A DNA stretch of 64,000 bases from Ralstonia wenshanensis (GTDB taxonomy: Bacteria > Pseudomonadota > Gammaproteobacteria > Burkholderiales > Burkholderiaceae): assembly GCF_021173085.1 (NCBI RefSeq), contig NZ_CP076413.1, positions 2,817,501 to 2,881,500 on the forward strand. The letters run 5' to 3'. A program made the translations under genes and the position numbers. The notes below the pieces were generated by a model that ran no database searches, was not told where the DNA came from, and saw only the letters and a program-made list of their open reading frames with translations. Below, piece by piece: positions 49,339 through 57,325 of this stretch (within the stretch, counting starts at the first letter, position 1; each line of letters begins with the position of its first letter).

Positions 49339-50325
49339 CTAGGAATTCTTGGCCGCGCTCTTGGGCGCTGGCAGGGCTGACTGCACCGGCAGCGGACGCG
49401 TTGCCGCTTCAGCCGTGGCCGTCGTGCAGTTGGCGCCTTCGAGCGCCTCGTCGAGCGTCAGGACCTTGTCGCCCTCGCCCATCTTGTCCATGTATTTGTG
49501 CAGGATGCTGTGATACAGGGTCGGGTCGACCGATGCGTACACCGCCGGCGGCACCTTCTCGCTCGGCTTGGACAGCTCGGCGTAGCCTTCCTTGGTCAGG
49601 TTCTGCGACGACTCACGGACCTGCTTGACCCAGGCATCGAACTCTTCGTTCGTCATGGCCGTGGCCTTGAACTTCATGCCCGTGAAGCCCGAGCCGCTGT
49701 AGTTCGATGACATGCCGTCGAACACGCCGGTCTCATTGGCGATCAGGTGCAGCTTGGTCTGCATGCCCGCCATGGCATACACCTGGCTGCCCAGCTGCGG
49801 GATGAAGAACGCGTTCATCACCGTGTCGGACGTGATCTTGAAGTTGATCGGGGTGTTGGCCGGGAATGCGAGCTGATTGACCGTTGCGATCTTGAGTTCC
49901 GGATAGATGAACAGCCACTTCCAGTCCAGCGAAACAGCCTCGACCGTGATGGGCTTCACATCCGATTCGATCGGCTTGTACGGATCGAGCGCGTGCGTGG
50001 ACTTGTAGGTGATCACGCCCAGCACGATGATGATCAGGCAGGGGATCAGCCACACCACAGCCTCGATGGCGTTGGAGTGCGACCAGTCCGGCTCGTAGCG
50101 GGCGCGGGTGTTGGACGCGCGGTACTTCCACGCAAACACCAGCGTCAGCACGATCACGGGGATGACCACCAGCAGCATCAGGCCGGTCGCCACCAGGATC
50201 AGCGTCTTTTCTTCAGCCGCAATCATCCCCTTCGGATCCAGGACCGTCAGGTTGCAGCCCGCCAGCAGGAGCGGGAGGCTTGCGGCGAGGAGCCGCTTCA
50301 TATGTGGAACGAGTGTGTTCTTCAT
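49339..50325 (-). CDS. cyoA: Cytochrome bo3 quinol oxidase subunit II (lipoprotein)
   Basis: A 328-residue subunit with lipobox LLAGC (Cys24), two helices (about residues 40-60 and 85-105) and a periplasmic cupredoxin domain (SLDWKWLFIYPE, FFIPQLGSQVYAMAGMQT). The CuA ligands of cytochrome c oxidases are missing, as expected for a quinol oxidase. ATG 50325 is preferred; ATG 50301 would shorten the tail in front of the signal. It heads the operon cyoABCD. Confidence 0.95.
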   Translation of the reverse strand: MKNTLVPHMKRLLAASLPLLLAGCNLTVLDPKGMIAAEEKTLILVATGLMLLVVIPVIVLTLVFAWKYRASNTRARYEPDWSHSNAIEAVVWLIPCLIIIVLGVITYKSTHALDPYKPIESDVKPITVEAVSLDWKWLFIYPELKIATVNQLAFPANTPINFKITSDTVMNAFFIPQLGSQVYAMAGMQTKLHLIANETGVFDGMSSNYSGSGFTGMKFKATAMTNEEFDAWVKQVRESSQNLTKEGYAELSKPSEKVPPAVYASVDPTLYHSILHKYMDKMGEGDKVLTLDEALEGANCTTATAEAATRPLPVQSALPAPKSAAKNS

Positions 50326-50957
50326 GTCTTGCACAATTGCGCCGGCGATGCTTCCGGACATCACGGGAGCCCAGCAGCCCAGACAGCGGCCACAGGCGGA
50401 AAAACGCGGGAAATGAGAGAAGACCGAACTACCGGCGCCCCGAGTACAGCTGAGGTGCGGCAGCGGATCTTCGATCACATCAGGCGCCGGTCAGGGAGAA
50501 GCTGAACCCAACGCCCTCAGTTGGCGAGGCGGGCTTCGCTCATGCCGGGCATGGGCGAAGTCGAGCGCCGCCGCGTCGCACAAAGCGGCGGACGACAGAT
50601 CGGGGGCGTAAAAGGTCGGAGCAGGCACTACGTCATGCGCCCGTTGGGGGAGCGCGGTTGGGAGTGGAATGCGGGCGCGATCTTACCGCCAGATGGCGCT
50701 CCGGATCGCGCTATGTGCTCAGGCAAATAGAAAACGGCGTCGATTGACAAGTGATGCCCTCGCCGTACGGCTAGGGTTTACGTGGCTTTGCGGGTAAGCA
50801 AATCGAAAGTGCCTGTTGTTGCACTGCGACAATCAGCCACAGTGGCGCGCACCCGACGTTATCCCCAAATGTGCGCCCAAATAGGCAGCGAATAATAAGA
50901 ACAATTCTCATCTTGGGGAGCCACCCAGGTGGCTCCCCTCGCCCTCACAGGACGGCG
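50326..50957. promoter_or_regulatory. cyo upstream region with hairpins and promoter-like sites
   Basis: No convincing gene. Two hairpins lie in the likely cyoA leader: CTTCGCTCATGC/GCATGGGCGAAG (50534-50560) and CGCCGC/GCGGCG nearby. A TTGACA on the plus strand at 50744-50749 overlaps a TTGTCA on the other strand, so promoters could fire both ways. A 17-base palindrome TTGTTGCACTGCGACAA is at 50816-50832. AATAAGAACAATTCTCATC (about 50891-50909) looks like a Fur site. A stem GGGGAGCCACC/GGTGGCTCCCC at 50916-50939 has no T-run. Confidence 0.45.
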
Positions 50958-52601
50958 TCACTGGATGAGGAGCCCAACAATCCTCACCAGAACCAGCCCT
51001 GCCGCCACCACGAGGTAACCGCGCAGCACAAACATCCAGGTGCGTTTGAGTGGCGTCCAGCGCGCAGGCGGAAGCTGCTCAAGCGATGGCATGGTCCAGT
51101 GGTCGCGGTCCAGCACACTCACGCGCCGCGGATGGTGCGGCCGATGGGTACGTCGCTCGATACGCCACAGCACGAGCGACATCACCCCCACGATTAGCGA
51201 CCCGCCGAGTAGGATGGCGCCGATCTCGAATTCGCCGATGCTGGGGAAGAGCACGGCGGCCGTGAGGATGACGGACAACATCACCAGCACAGCCACCACA
51301 CCGCCGGTGAAGATGTTCATCGCGCGGCCGTTCGTCCAAGGCCCTAGCACGGCCTTGTCGTTGCACAACAGCAGCAGGAACACCGTGGCGCTTGGCAACA
51401 GCACCCCTGCCAGCGATTGCACCGCATTGGTCAGCAGACCGAGCGGCACGCCCGGCGTCAGCACCAGCCCTGCGGCTAGCAACGTCAGGCCGAAGTACAC
51501 GGCATAAAAGCCCTTGGCCTCCGTCGGCTTGCGATGCAACGAATGCCGCACAGCGAACACATCGCCAATCGCATATGCAGTCGACAACGAGACCGCACAG
51601 GCGCCGATGATGCTGGCGTCCAGCAACGCAATCGCAAACAGCACGCCGGCCCAGCGGCCCGAGTGGCGCTCCAGGCCGTGCGCGGTGCCAAGCGCGTCGG
51701 TGTAATTGCCGAACTCCGGCGTGCCGTGGAAGGCCTGGGCGCTGAAAGCGATCATCGCGACCGCACCGGCGATCACGAGGACGATGCCGAGCCAAAGGTC
51801 CGCACGCTCGTAGCGGATGAAGCGCGCCGTGATGCGCTTGTCGATCACGTAGCTTTGCTGGAAGAACAACTGCCACGGCGCCACCGTCGTCCCCACGATG
51901 GCGATGATCAGGAGCATCACCTCGGCAAGCGGCGCGCCGGCGGGCAGCGCCGGCACGAAGAAGTCGCGCGCCACCTGCCCCATCGGCGGATGCACCATCA
52001 CGAACACCGGGATCAGCGTGAGGCTGCCCGCCACCAGCACCAGCGCAAAGCGCTCGAAGCGGCGGAAATCTCCGGTGGACGCGGCCAGCATCACCAGAAC
52101 CGCCGCCGCGCACACGCCCCAATGTCGCGGAATGCCGAGGTACTCGAGCGCGAGGCTGATGCCGATGAACTCCGTCACGAGCGTCAGCGCGTTCACCAGG
52201 AACAGATCGATGACGGAGAAGCTGCCCCAGAACCTGCCGAAGCGCGCAAAGATCAACCGCGCGTGGCCAACGCGCGTGACGGCGCCCAGGCGCAGCACCA
52301 TCTCCTGGTTCACGTACAGCACGGGGATGAGCAGCAATAGCGTCCACAGCAGCGTGGTGCCGTAGTTCTGCCCGGCCTGTGTGTACGTGCCGAAGGCGCC
52401 GGCGTCGTTGTCGCCGACCATCACGATCAGGCCAGGCCCGAGGATGGCGAGCAGCGTTCGCAAGCGCGCGCGCCAGCTGTTACGGGCGCCCGTATCGTGA
52501 TGCGCGATGGTGCCGAGCGCGCCGCGAATATCGCCCACGTGAGCATCGTCGAGCGCGGCGTGACGTGGTGGTGCGTCGATGCCCGAAGCGAATTGGGTCA
52601 T
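50958..52601 (-). CDS. NRAMP-related divalent metal transporter with altered metal site
   Basis: A 547-residue inner-membrane protein with about 11-12 helices of the NRAMP fold. The helix 1 segment GPGLIVMVGDNDAGAFG aligns with the family GPG...DPGN, but reads DAGA (Asp66, Ala69 for Asn). The helix 6 segment GTTVAPWQLF aligns with xxTVMPHNLY, but has Ala241 for the metal-binding Met and Trp243 for His. Loss of the Met is known in NRAMP-related magnesium transporters, so Mg or another hard ion is a fair guess. CGGAG precedes the ATG. It follows a porin and a small gene on the same strand. Confidence 0.88.
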   Translation of the reverse strand: MTQFASGIDAPPRHAALDDAHVGDIRGALGTIAHHDTGARNSWRARLRTLLAILGPGLIVMVGDNDAGAFGTYTQAGQNYGTTLLWTLLLLIPVLYVNQEMVLRLGAVTRVGHARLIFARFGRFWGSFSVIDLFLVNALTLVTEFIGISLALEYLGIPRHWGVCAAAVLVMLAASTGDFRRFERFALVLVAGSLTLIPVFVMVHPPMGQVARDFFVPALPAGAPLAEVMLLIIAIVGTTVAPWQLFFQQSYVIDKRITARFIRYERADLWLGIVLVIAGAVAMIAFSAQAFHGTPEFGNYTDALGTAHGLERHSGRWAGVLFAIALLDASIIGACAVSLSTAYAIGDVFAVRHSLHRKPTEAKGFYAVYFGLTLLAAGLVLTPGVPLGLLTNAVQSLAGVLLPSATVFLLLLCNDKAVLGPWTNGRAMNIFTGGVVAVLVMLSVILTAAVLFPSIGEFEIGAILLGGSLIVGVMSLVLWRIERRTHRPHHPRRVSVLDRDHWTMPSLEQLPPARWTPLKRTWMFVLRGYLVVAAGLVLVRIVGLLIQ

Positions 52602-52646
52602 ATCGAACTCCGTTTGTGTTGTGTTATCGGATTACCCGCCGTTGAA

Positions 52647-52853
52647 CTACCAATAGGTGCGCGAAAGCCGGATGGCCGCCGCCGCATAGCCTTGGTTGGA
52701 AAGCGCTTGGCCGCCGTCACCGGCACGCCGGTTGGACGTGGTCGACGCAGCGTCGGCACGCCCGGGCGCACCGGCCCGCGCCTGCACAAACGGCGAACTG
52801 AACGGCAGTGCGATCGCCGAGAAACGACGCGCGGGAATATTGAATTTGCGCAT
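52647..52853 (-). CDS. Small basic protein (68 aa) between porin and NRAMP genes
   Basis: A 68-residue frame starting MRKFNIPARRFSAIALPF, Ala/Arg/Ser-rich, ending in LSRTYW. It begins with an excellent ribosome site (GAGGAGAG) and ends 45 bases before the transporter start, so it is very likely translated and co-transcribed. The N-terminus is only weakly hydrophobic and is not a clear signal peptide. I do not recognise the family; a small partner of the transporter is one possibility. Confidence 0.6.
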   Translation of the reverse strand: MRKFNIPARRFSAIALPFSSPFVQARAGAPGRADAASTTSNRRAGDGGQALSNQGYAAAAIRLSRTYW

Positions 52854-53016
52854 GACACTCTCCTCACCGCGTGCGCACATGCAGGGCACGCGGCCATCGC
52901 CGCATGCGTTGCATACACGCAGCGGCATAGTCGAAACGATCAAGGAGCGATGCAGACACCGCTGCCTTGCCAGGATGGCAAGTCAGCAGCAAGGAACAAC
53001 CGTGCGGCGGACTCGC
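52854..53016 (-). promoter_or_regulatory. Intercistronic leader with hairpin upstream of the 68-aa gene
   Basis: Between the second leader ORF and the 68-residue gene lies a stable hairpin at 52961-52990: CTTGCCA/TGGCAAG around a three-base loop, extended past a three-base bulge by GCTGC/GCAGC. No T-run follows it. A further outer pairing AACCGT/ACGGTT (about 53068-53073 with 52998-53003) would enclose the leader ORF. The layout fits a leader-peptide-controlled switch. Confidence 0.45.
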
Positions 53017-53061
53017 CTAGTGAAAAGAAGACGTTCGGTAAGGTCGACTCGGACTGTCCAT
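53017..53061 (-). CDS. Short leader ORF B (14 aa, MDSPSRPYRTSSFH)
   Basis: Starting 16 bases past the porin stop codon, AGGAGG stands ahead of ATGGACAGT, and the frame runs 14 codons to TAG. It shares its first three codons and a similar Ser/Arg-rich content with the leader ORF at 54711-54749. The strong ribosome site argues that it is translated. It probably controls the downstream 68-residue gene and transporter rather than making a working protein. Confidence 0.55.
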   Translation of the reverse strand: MDSPSRPYRTSSFH

Positions 53062-53077
53062 ATGGGTCCTCCTACGG

Positions 53078-54490
53078 TTAGAACTCGGCGTGGACGCGAA
53101 CGCCCACGAACTTGGCCGGACCGCGATCGCGGTTGTAGCCCGGGTTCTGGATGAGCTGGAAGTCGGGGCTGATCGCCAGGACTTTGGTTACCTGCAGGCT
53201 GTAGAACAGTTCCAGCACGCGCTCGCGGCCATAGTTCAAGCCGCCATCGCCAAGGAACGCGCCGCTGCCGCCTGCGGCCAGATAGGCGCGGTGATCCGGC
53301 CCCAGCATGTTCACCGCGACGGCCACGCCCAGCACATCGTTCGAACGGCGCCAAGCGGCACCCTTGAGCAATCCACCAAACGACACGCTCCGGCCAGCTT
53401 CGGTAAAGGCGTACGTCTCGGTCTTGTCGTCCGACCAATTCAGGCGTGCGAACAGGCCGAGGTTGTCGCCGGCTTTCTGTTCGAACGAGATGCCAACGCC
53501 CAGCTTCGCGTGCGCCTTGCGCACGAGTCCGACGTCGGGCGCCGCACCTGTGGCGGCGCCAAGCGCCATCGCATCGTCGAATCGGCCCATGCGCGCCTGG
53601 TTGTGCCAACCCAGCAGGCGCACCGTGCCCTCCTGGCCGAACACCGTGTAGCGCTTCTCCAGCTCGAGGATGTCGCCGTAGTGCTTGAGGAACCGCGTGT
53701 CGAGCGGCAAACCGTTCGATTGTTCCGGCTGCAGGAAGCGGCCAGCGCGCACGGCCCAACCGTTCTCGCTGTCGACGTACTCAAGCGCCACGCCCCAGTT
53801 ATAGCCACGCGCATCGGCGGGATAGTCGAACGACGGATGCGCCATGAACGACCAGTTCAAGAACTGGGTGCGCGGATCTTGCGCATACGACACCGCATCG
53901 AAGACATCAGGCACCGCGAAGTTGCCGGCTGTCAGCACCACACGGCGCTTGTCGACGACGTTGGCGAACTGGTTGAAATCGGCGTCGACCTTTTCCGTGT
54001 CGCCACCCAGGCCCCAAGTCTGGCGCAGGAAAGCGCGGGCGCGATACAGCGTTGGATTCGTCCCGGCAGTCTTGGCCAGTTCCCCGTTGGGCAAGCCACC
54101 AAGGCCATGCAGCTCGGAGAACGCCACGCCCTGCGCGACCTCGGGGTTGAAGTGGAACTCGGCGCCCTTCCATAAGCGCATCCCCAGGTCGAGCGTGGCC
54201 GTGAAGGAATAGCTCTTGGCGCGCGCGGCGCCAAGGCTGTTGCCGCCGCTGTATGCAGCGTTGAAGGCAGGCTTGCGTTGCCACACGTAGGTGGTTTGGC
54301 CATGGAAACCGAAACGGTCGTCCAGTTCGCCGCTGGCGATGCGTGGAACGTCAACCGCTGAAGCGGGTACGTCCGCCGCATGCGCCATCGACATCACCGA
54401 CACAATGGCCGCCACGCCCATCAGCACGCGAACCCAGACCAGCGGACGCACCGCCACCCAAACGTACTCCAGCATCGAGAGAAACAGCAT
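53078..54490 (-). CDS. OprB-family outer-membrane porin
   Basis: A 470-residue outer-membrane protein with a long signal region (cleavage after SMAHA, about residue 38) and a beta-barrel of the OprB carbohydrate-selective porin type. Segments such as GFHGQTTYVWQRKPAF, RARAFLRQTWGLGG, VLTAGNFAVPDVFD, GAALxYxDxENGWAVR-type strands and the terminal VRVHAEF (Phe at the end) support this. GGGGGAGG precedes ATG 54490. Its placement upstream of an NRAMP-type gene suggests a channel for metal ions instead of sugars. Confidence 0.88.
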   Translation of the reverse strand: MLFLSMLEYVWVAVRPLVWVRVLMGVAAIVSVMSMAHAADVPASAVDVPRIASGELDDRFGFHGQTTYVWQRKPAFNAAYSGGNSLGAARAKSYSFTATLDLGMRLWKGAEFHFNPEVAQGVAFSELHGLGGLPNGELAKTAGTNPTLYRARAFLRQTWGLGGDTEKVDADFNQFANVVDKRRVVLTAGNFAVPDVFDAVSYAQDPRTQFLNWSFMAHPSFDYPADARGYNWGVALEYVDSENGWAVRAGRFLQPEQSNGLPLDTRFLKHYGDILELEKRYTVFGQEGTVRLLGWHNQARMGRFDDAMALGAATGAAPDVGLVRKAHAKLGVGISFEQKAGDNLGLFARLNWSDDKTETYAFTEAGRSVSFGGLLKGAAWRRSNDVLGVAVAVNMLGPDHRAYLAAGGSGAFLGDGGLNYGRERVLELFYSLQVTKVLAISPDFQLIQNPGYNRDRGPAKFVGVRVHAEF

Positions 54491-54659
54491 GAGACCTCCC
54501 CCGCCCGTTTCTCTGACGGGCGTAGGCGAACGCCGGCCACGCCGCGTCATGGCGCGCGCAAACGCACGCAGCCATGCGGCTGTGCCGGATACAACAATCG
54601 AATTCAGGAAGGGACTTGCGCAGAGAACCTACGCAAGCGCCACCGCCTGCCGTGCGATA

Positions 54660-54709
54660 CGGCTAGGCAGTGGTGAGGCGCGAGGCGATGCGCCGAGACT
54701 GTCTAGCCG
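54660..54709 (-). promoter_or_regulatory. Hairpin abutting leader ORF A in the porin 5' region
   Basis: CGGCTAG (54660-54666) pairs with CTAGCCG (54703-54709), continued after one mismatch by CAGT/ACTG and, further in, by GGCGC/GCGCC. On the minus-strand RNA its 5' arm begins one base past the stop codon of leader ORF A, so a ribosome stopping there would block the hairpin. A second, smaller hairpin CTTGCG/CGCAAG is at 54615-54637. Confidence 0.55.
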
Positions 54710-54710
54710 T

Positions 54711-54749
54711 TCAATGTGCGATCGAGGATCGACTAGAACAACTGTCCAT
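54711..54749 (-). CDS. Short leader ORF A (12 aa, MDSCSSRSSIAH)
   Basis: Starting at ATG 54749 with CGGAG nine to ten bases upstream, this frame runs 12 codons to TGA, 221 bases ahead of the porin start. Its start region CCATGGACAGT matches CCATATGGACAGT of leader ORF B. The stop codon lies at the base of a strong hairpin. A regulatory leader peptide for the porin gene is the best reading. Confidence 0.5.
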   Translation of the reverse strand: MDSCSSRSSIAH

Positions 54750-54957
54750 GGAGATAGTCTCCGTAGCTGTGACGGGGCGCAGAGTAACAAAGTCTCGTTG
54801 ACGGCGGCAAGCGTTTTCTTGGAGGTGTCACGAAGCCCATTGCGCGGCGGCAACAACGCGATGAGAGGCGCCTCGCAAGTCGGCATCGGTACACTGCAAT
54901 CACGATCGAGCGCATCACGAGGGGGCGCTCGCCACAGCGATATCAGACGGAGGTTGT
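54750..54957. other. Divergent promoter region of the porin and I78 lipoprotein genes
   Basis: No gene is visible here. On the minus strand TTGCCG and TTACTC, 17 bases apart (about 54781-54809), could form the promoter of the leader ORF A-porin transcript. The plus-strand promoter of the lipoprotein gene was not identified. Confidence 0.35.
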
Positions 54958-55287
54958 ATGACGCGCTTAGCAACGCTGCTCACTACGATTGCTGCAATAG
55001 CAGGCATGGTCGGCTGCTCAACGGCAGGCTCAGAACAGACCAGGAGCGGGGCCGAATCCAAGGTGACCGAACACACACCGGCCACGGCCACTTGCCAGGC
55101 GGCCGCAGGTCCTGACAACGCCCTGATCGGCAAATCCGAACAGGACGCCGCTGCCCTGCTCAACGGCTGCCTCTGGCGCATTAGCGAGCGCGATGGCAGA
55201 GCCCTGCCCGGCACCATGGATTACCGCGAAGAACGACGCAATCTGGGCATTCAGGGTGGCAAAGTGACCTGGGTGCGGCGCGGTTGA
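54958..55287 (+). CDS. Lipoprotein of the I78 peptidase-inhibitor family
   Basis: A 109-residue lipoprotein with lipobox VGC (Cys20). The C-terminal 55 residues, with LIGKSEQDAAALL, ALPGTMDYREERRNLGI and the final GKVTWVRRG, match the I78 serine-protease inhibitor fold, including the usual TxDYRxxRLN-type loop. Such proteins may protect the periplasm or act against host proteases. CGGAGG precedes the ATG. Confidence 0.75.
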   Translation: MTRLATLLTTIAAIAGMVGCSTAGSEQTRSGAESKVTEHTPATATCQAAAGPDNALIGKSEQDAAALLNGCLWRISERDGRALPGTMDYREERRNLGIQGGKVTWVRRG

Positions 55288-55386
55288 GGCTCGCGGAGCT
55301 GGATCGCAGGCGAACAGGGAGTGGTCCGAAACTGGCGCGCCAGCAAGGTTTGCAGACATTAGCATCGACGTACATCCTGCTCTTCC

Positions 55387-55827
55387 ATGTCGCACATGAC
55401 GCCTCGAACCAGCAAAGACATCGTCATAGATGCGTGGCGTGCATTCGCGTCACGCGATGCCGCCCGCATTGCCGACTGCTTCACGCCAGACGCGCAATGG
55501 CTCGCTCCCGAGGGTAACGCCACCGCCATTGCGCTCGACTGCACGCATCACATGATCGGGCGCGACGCCATCGTGCACTTCCTCACGGTCACGTTCCCGA
55601 AGCTTTTCGTCGCCGATGTCTTGGTAGAACTCGGCGCGATCCACGCCAATGACGAAACGGTGATCGTGGAGGAACGCATGCGGGCCACGCTGGCGAACGG
55701 CCGACGCTACGACAACACCTATTGCTTCGTCTTCGTGCTGGAGGGCGAGCGGATCGCCCGGGTGCGCGAGTACATGGACACGATGCGGGGCTGGACGTGC
55801 ATCTTTGGGAAAGAAGTGCGCGTTTAG
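55387..55827 (+). CDS. SnoaL/NTF2-like domain protein
   Basis: A 146-residue protein with the NTF2-like cone fold: helix IVIDAWRAFASRDAARIADCF, then DAQWLAPEG, and the C-terminal strand pattern YCFVFVLEGERIARVREYMDT. These proteins bind small hydrophobic ligands or isomerise them; no substrate can be inferred. Start is ATG 55387 or ATG 55396. A terminator shared with tRNA-Thr follows. Confidence 0.82.
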   Translation: MSHMTPRTSKDIVIDAWRAFASRDAARIADCFTPDAQWLAPEGNATAIALDCTHHMIGRDAIVHFLTVTFPKLFVADVLVELGAIHANDETVIVEERMRATLANGRRYDNTYCFVFVLEGERIARVREYMDTMRGWTCIFGKEVRV

Positions 55828-55845
55828 CAGACTAAACCGGCCGGA

Positions 55846-55880
55846 CAAAAGAAAACGGCCTCCGCAAGGGAGACCGTTTT
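55846..55880 (-). terminator. Terminator of tRNA-Thr, also facing the NTF2-like gene
   Basis: A stem of nine positions with one mismatch, ACGGTCTCC/GGAGGCCGT, and a five-base loop is followed on the minus strand by TTTTCTTTTG. AAAA/TTTT flanks make it usable in both directions. Confidence 0.85.
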
Positions 55881-55888
55881 CGTGATGC

Positions 55889-55964
<76 letters not shown>

Positions 55965-55993
55965 AAAGAAACGCGATTCTAACCTAACACGCG

Positions 55994-56491
55994 TTACTTG
56001 ACGACCTTTAGCGCAGGCTTGCCTCCAATGCGAGGCACATTCGGCGGCGTCGGGTCGTCTTCCGGGCCGGTTTCGGCTTCGACAGGGACCGGCGCAGGCA
56101 CCGATTCGGAGTCCACCGCGGCCAGCTTGGGCGGCGGATTGTTCTCGCGTTCGGTTGCGGCCTGTGTCGTGGGCGTGCTGCGCTCTACCGGGAATGCCAT
56201 ACCCTGCCCGTTCTCGCGCGCATACACGGCGAGCACGTTTTCGATCGGCACTTCGATCTTGCGTGACACGCCCGAGAACCGCGCGTGGAACGTGATCCAC
56301 TCGTTGCCCATGTCGAGCTGGCTGGTCGCGTCAAAGCTCACGTTCAGCACGATTTCGTCGTTCTTGACGAACTCGCGCGGCACGTTGGTGCTCTTGTCGA
56401 CGAAGACAGCGATGTACGGCGTGAAGCCGTTATCCGTGCACCATTCATAGATGGCACGGATCAGATAGGGCTTGGTGGAGGTTTCCGACAT
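55994..56491 (-). CDS. sspB: ClpXP protease specificity-enhancing factor SspB
   Basis: A 165-residue adaptor that brings ssrA-tagged proteins to ClpXP. The N-terminal domain has KPYLIRAIYEWCTDNGFTPY, VDKSTNVPREFVKND and the tag-binding groove around MGNEWITFHARFSG. After a long flexible Pro/Glu linker it ends in GGKPALKVVK, the ClpX-binding tail seen also in E. coli. It lies downstream of sspA on the same strand, the classic sspAB order. Confidence 0.95.
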   Translation of the reverse strand: MSETSTKPYLIRAIYEWCTDNGFTPYIAVFVDKSTNVPREFVKNDEIVLNVSFDATSQLDMGNEWITFHARFSGVSRKIEVPIENVLAVYARENGQGMAFPVERSTPTTQAATERENNPPPKLAAVDSESVPAPVPVEAETGPEDDPTPPNVPRIGGKPALKVVK

Positions 56492-56563
56492 GATGAAATC
56501 AGTGACCGTTGGGCGCGGCCATGCACAGGAGCAACCCGAGCGAGACCGGCGACCCGGCGGCAA

Positions 56564-57175
56564 TCAGCGGCGCATGACCTTTTCCGACGGCGTCAGCGCT
56601 TCAATATACGCCGGACGGCTGAAGATACGCTCAGCGTATTTCATCAGCGGGGCCGCGTTCTTGGAGACCTCAATGCCGTAGTGGTCCAGACGCCACAGCA
56701 GCGGCGCAATCGCCACGTCAAGCATCGAGAACTCTTCGCCCAGCATGTACTTGTTCTTCAGGAAGATCGGGGCCAACTGCGTAAGGCGGTCGCGGATGGC
56801 CGCACGTGCCTTCTCGTGATTCTTCTCGGCGGCCTTGCCCTTTTCGTTCTCGAGCACGGAGACGTGCGTGAACAGTTCCTTCTCGAAGTTGAACAGGAAC
56901 AGGCGGGCGCGGGCGCGCTGTACCGGATCGGCCGGCATCAGCTGCGGGTGCGGGAAGCGCTCGTCGATGTACTCGTTGATGATGTTCGACTCGTACAGAA
57001 TCAGGTCGCGCTCAACCAGGATGGGCACCTGGCCGTACGGGTTCATCACCGCGATATCTTCCGGCTTGTTGAAGAGATCGACGTCGCGAATCTCGAAATC
57101 CATGCCCTTCTCGAACAGGACGAGGCGGCAACGCTGCGAGAACGGGCAAGTGGTGCCCGAGTACAAGACCATCAT
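56564..57175 (-). CDS. sspA: Stringent starvation protein A
   Basis: A 203-residue glutathione-transferase-fold protein that binds RNA polymerase and alters transcription under starvation. The start MVLYSGTTCPFSQRCRLVL and PYGQVPILVERDLILYESNIINEYIDERFPHP, in parts, are typical of SspA. AAGGAAC precedes ATG 57175. It lies after petC, with a strong terminator between, so sspAB has its own promoter. Confidence 0.96.
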   Translation of the reverse strand: MMVLYSGTTCPFSQRCRLVLFEKGMDFEIRDVDLFNKPEDIAVMNPYGQVPILVERDLILYESNIINEYIDERFPHPQLMPADPVQRARARLFLFNFEKELFTHVSVLENEKGKAAEKNHEKARAAIRDRLTQLAPIFLKNKYMLGEEFSMLDVAIAPLLWRLDHYGIEVSKNAAPLMKYAERIFSRPAYIEALTPSEKVMRR

Positions 57176-57253
57176 GGTTGTAGTTCCTTGGCGCATGGGC
57201 CGGGGGCGGCCCTATGACGGTACAACCGTGACGACAAATGACATCGCCACGGC

Positions 57254-57312
57254 ACAAAAAGCGAAAAGGCAAAGGGCTAGAGCCAGTTCTCCACCGGCCT
57301 AGCCCTTGCCCG
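57254..57312 (-). terminator. Terminator of the petABC operon
   Basis: On the minus strand GGCAAGGGCTAGG pairs with CTAGCCCTTTGCC (one bulge) across a 17-base loop and is followed by TTTTCGCTTTTTG. It lies 14 bases past the petC stop. Confidence 0.9.
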
Positions 57313-57325
57313 GAAAACACGGATT

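Noticed and set aside
50521-50730. 69-codon plus-strand frame upstream of cyoA
   Set aside because: Overlaps hairpins, has no ribosome site and no recognisable protein.
50916-50939. Stem GGGGAGCCACC/GGTGGCTCCCC as an intrinsic terminator
   Set aside because: No T-run follows on either strand, so it is only noted as a structure.
54640-54800. Known metal riboswitch (M-box or yybP-ykoY) in the porin leader
   Set aside because: I compared the leader with the conserved cores of both classes from memory and did not find them. A leader-peptide model fits better; a covariance-model scan would settle it.
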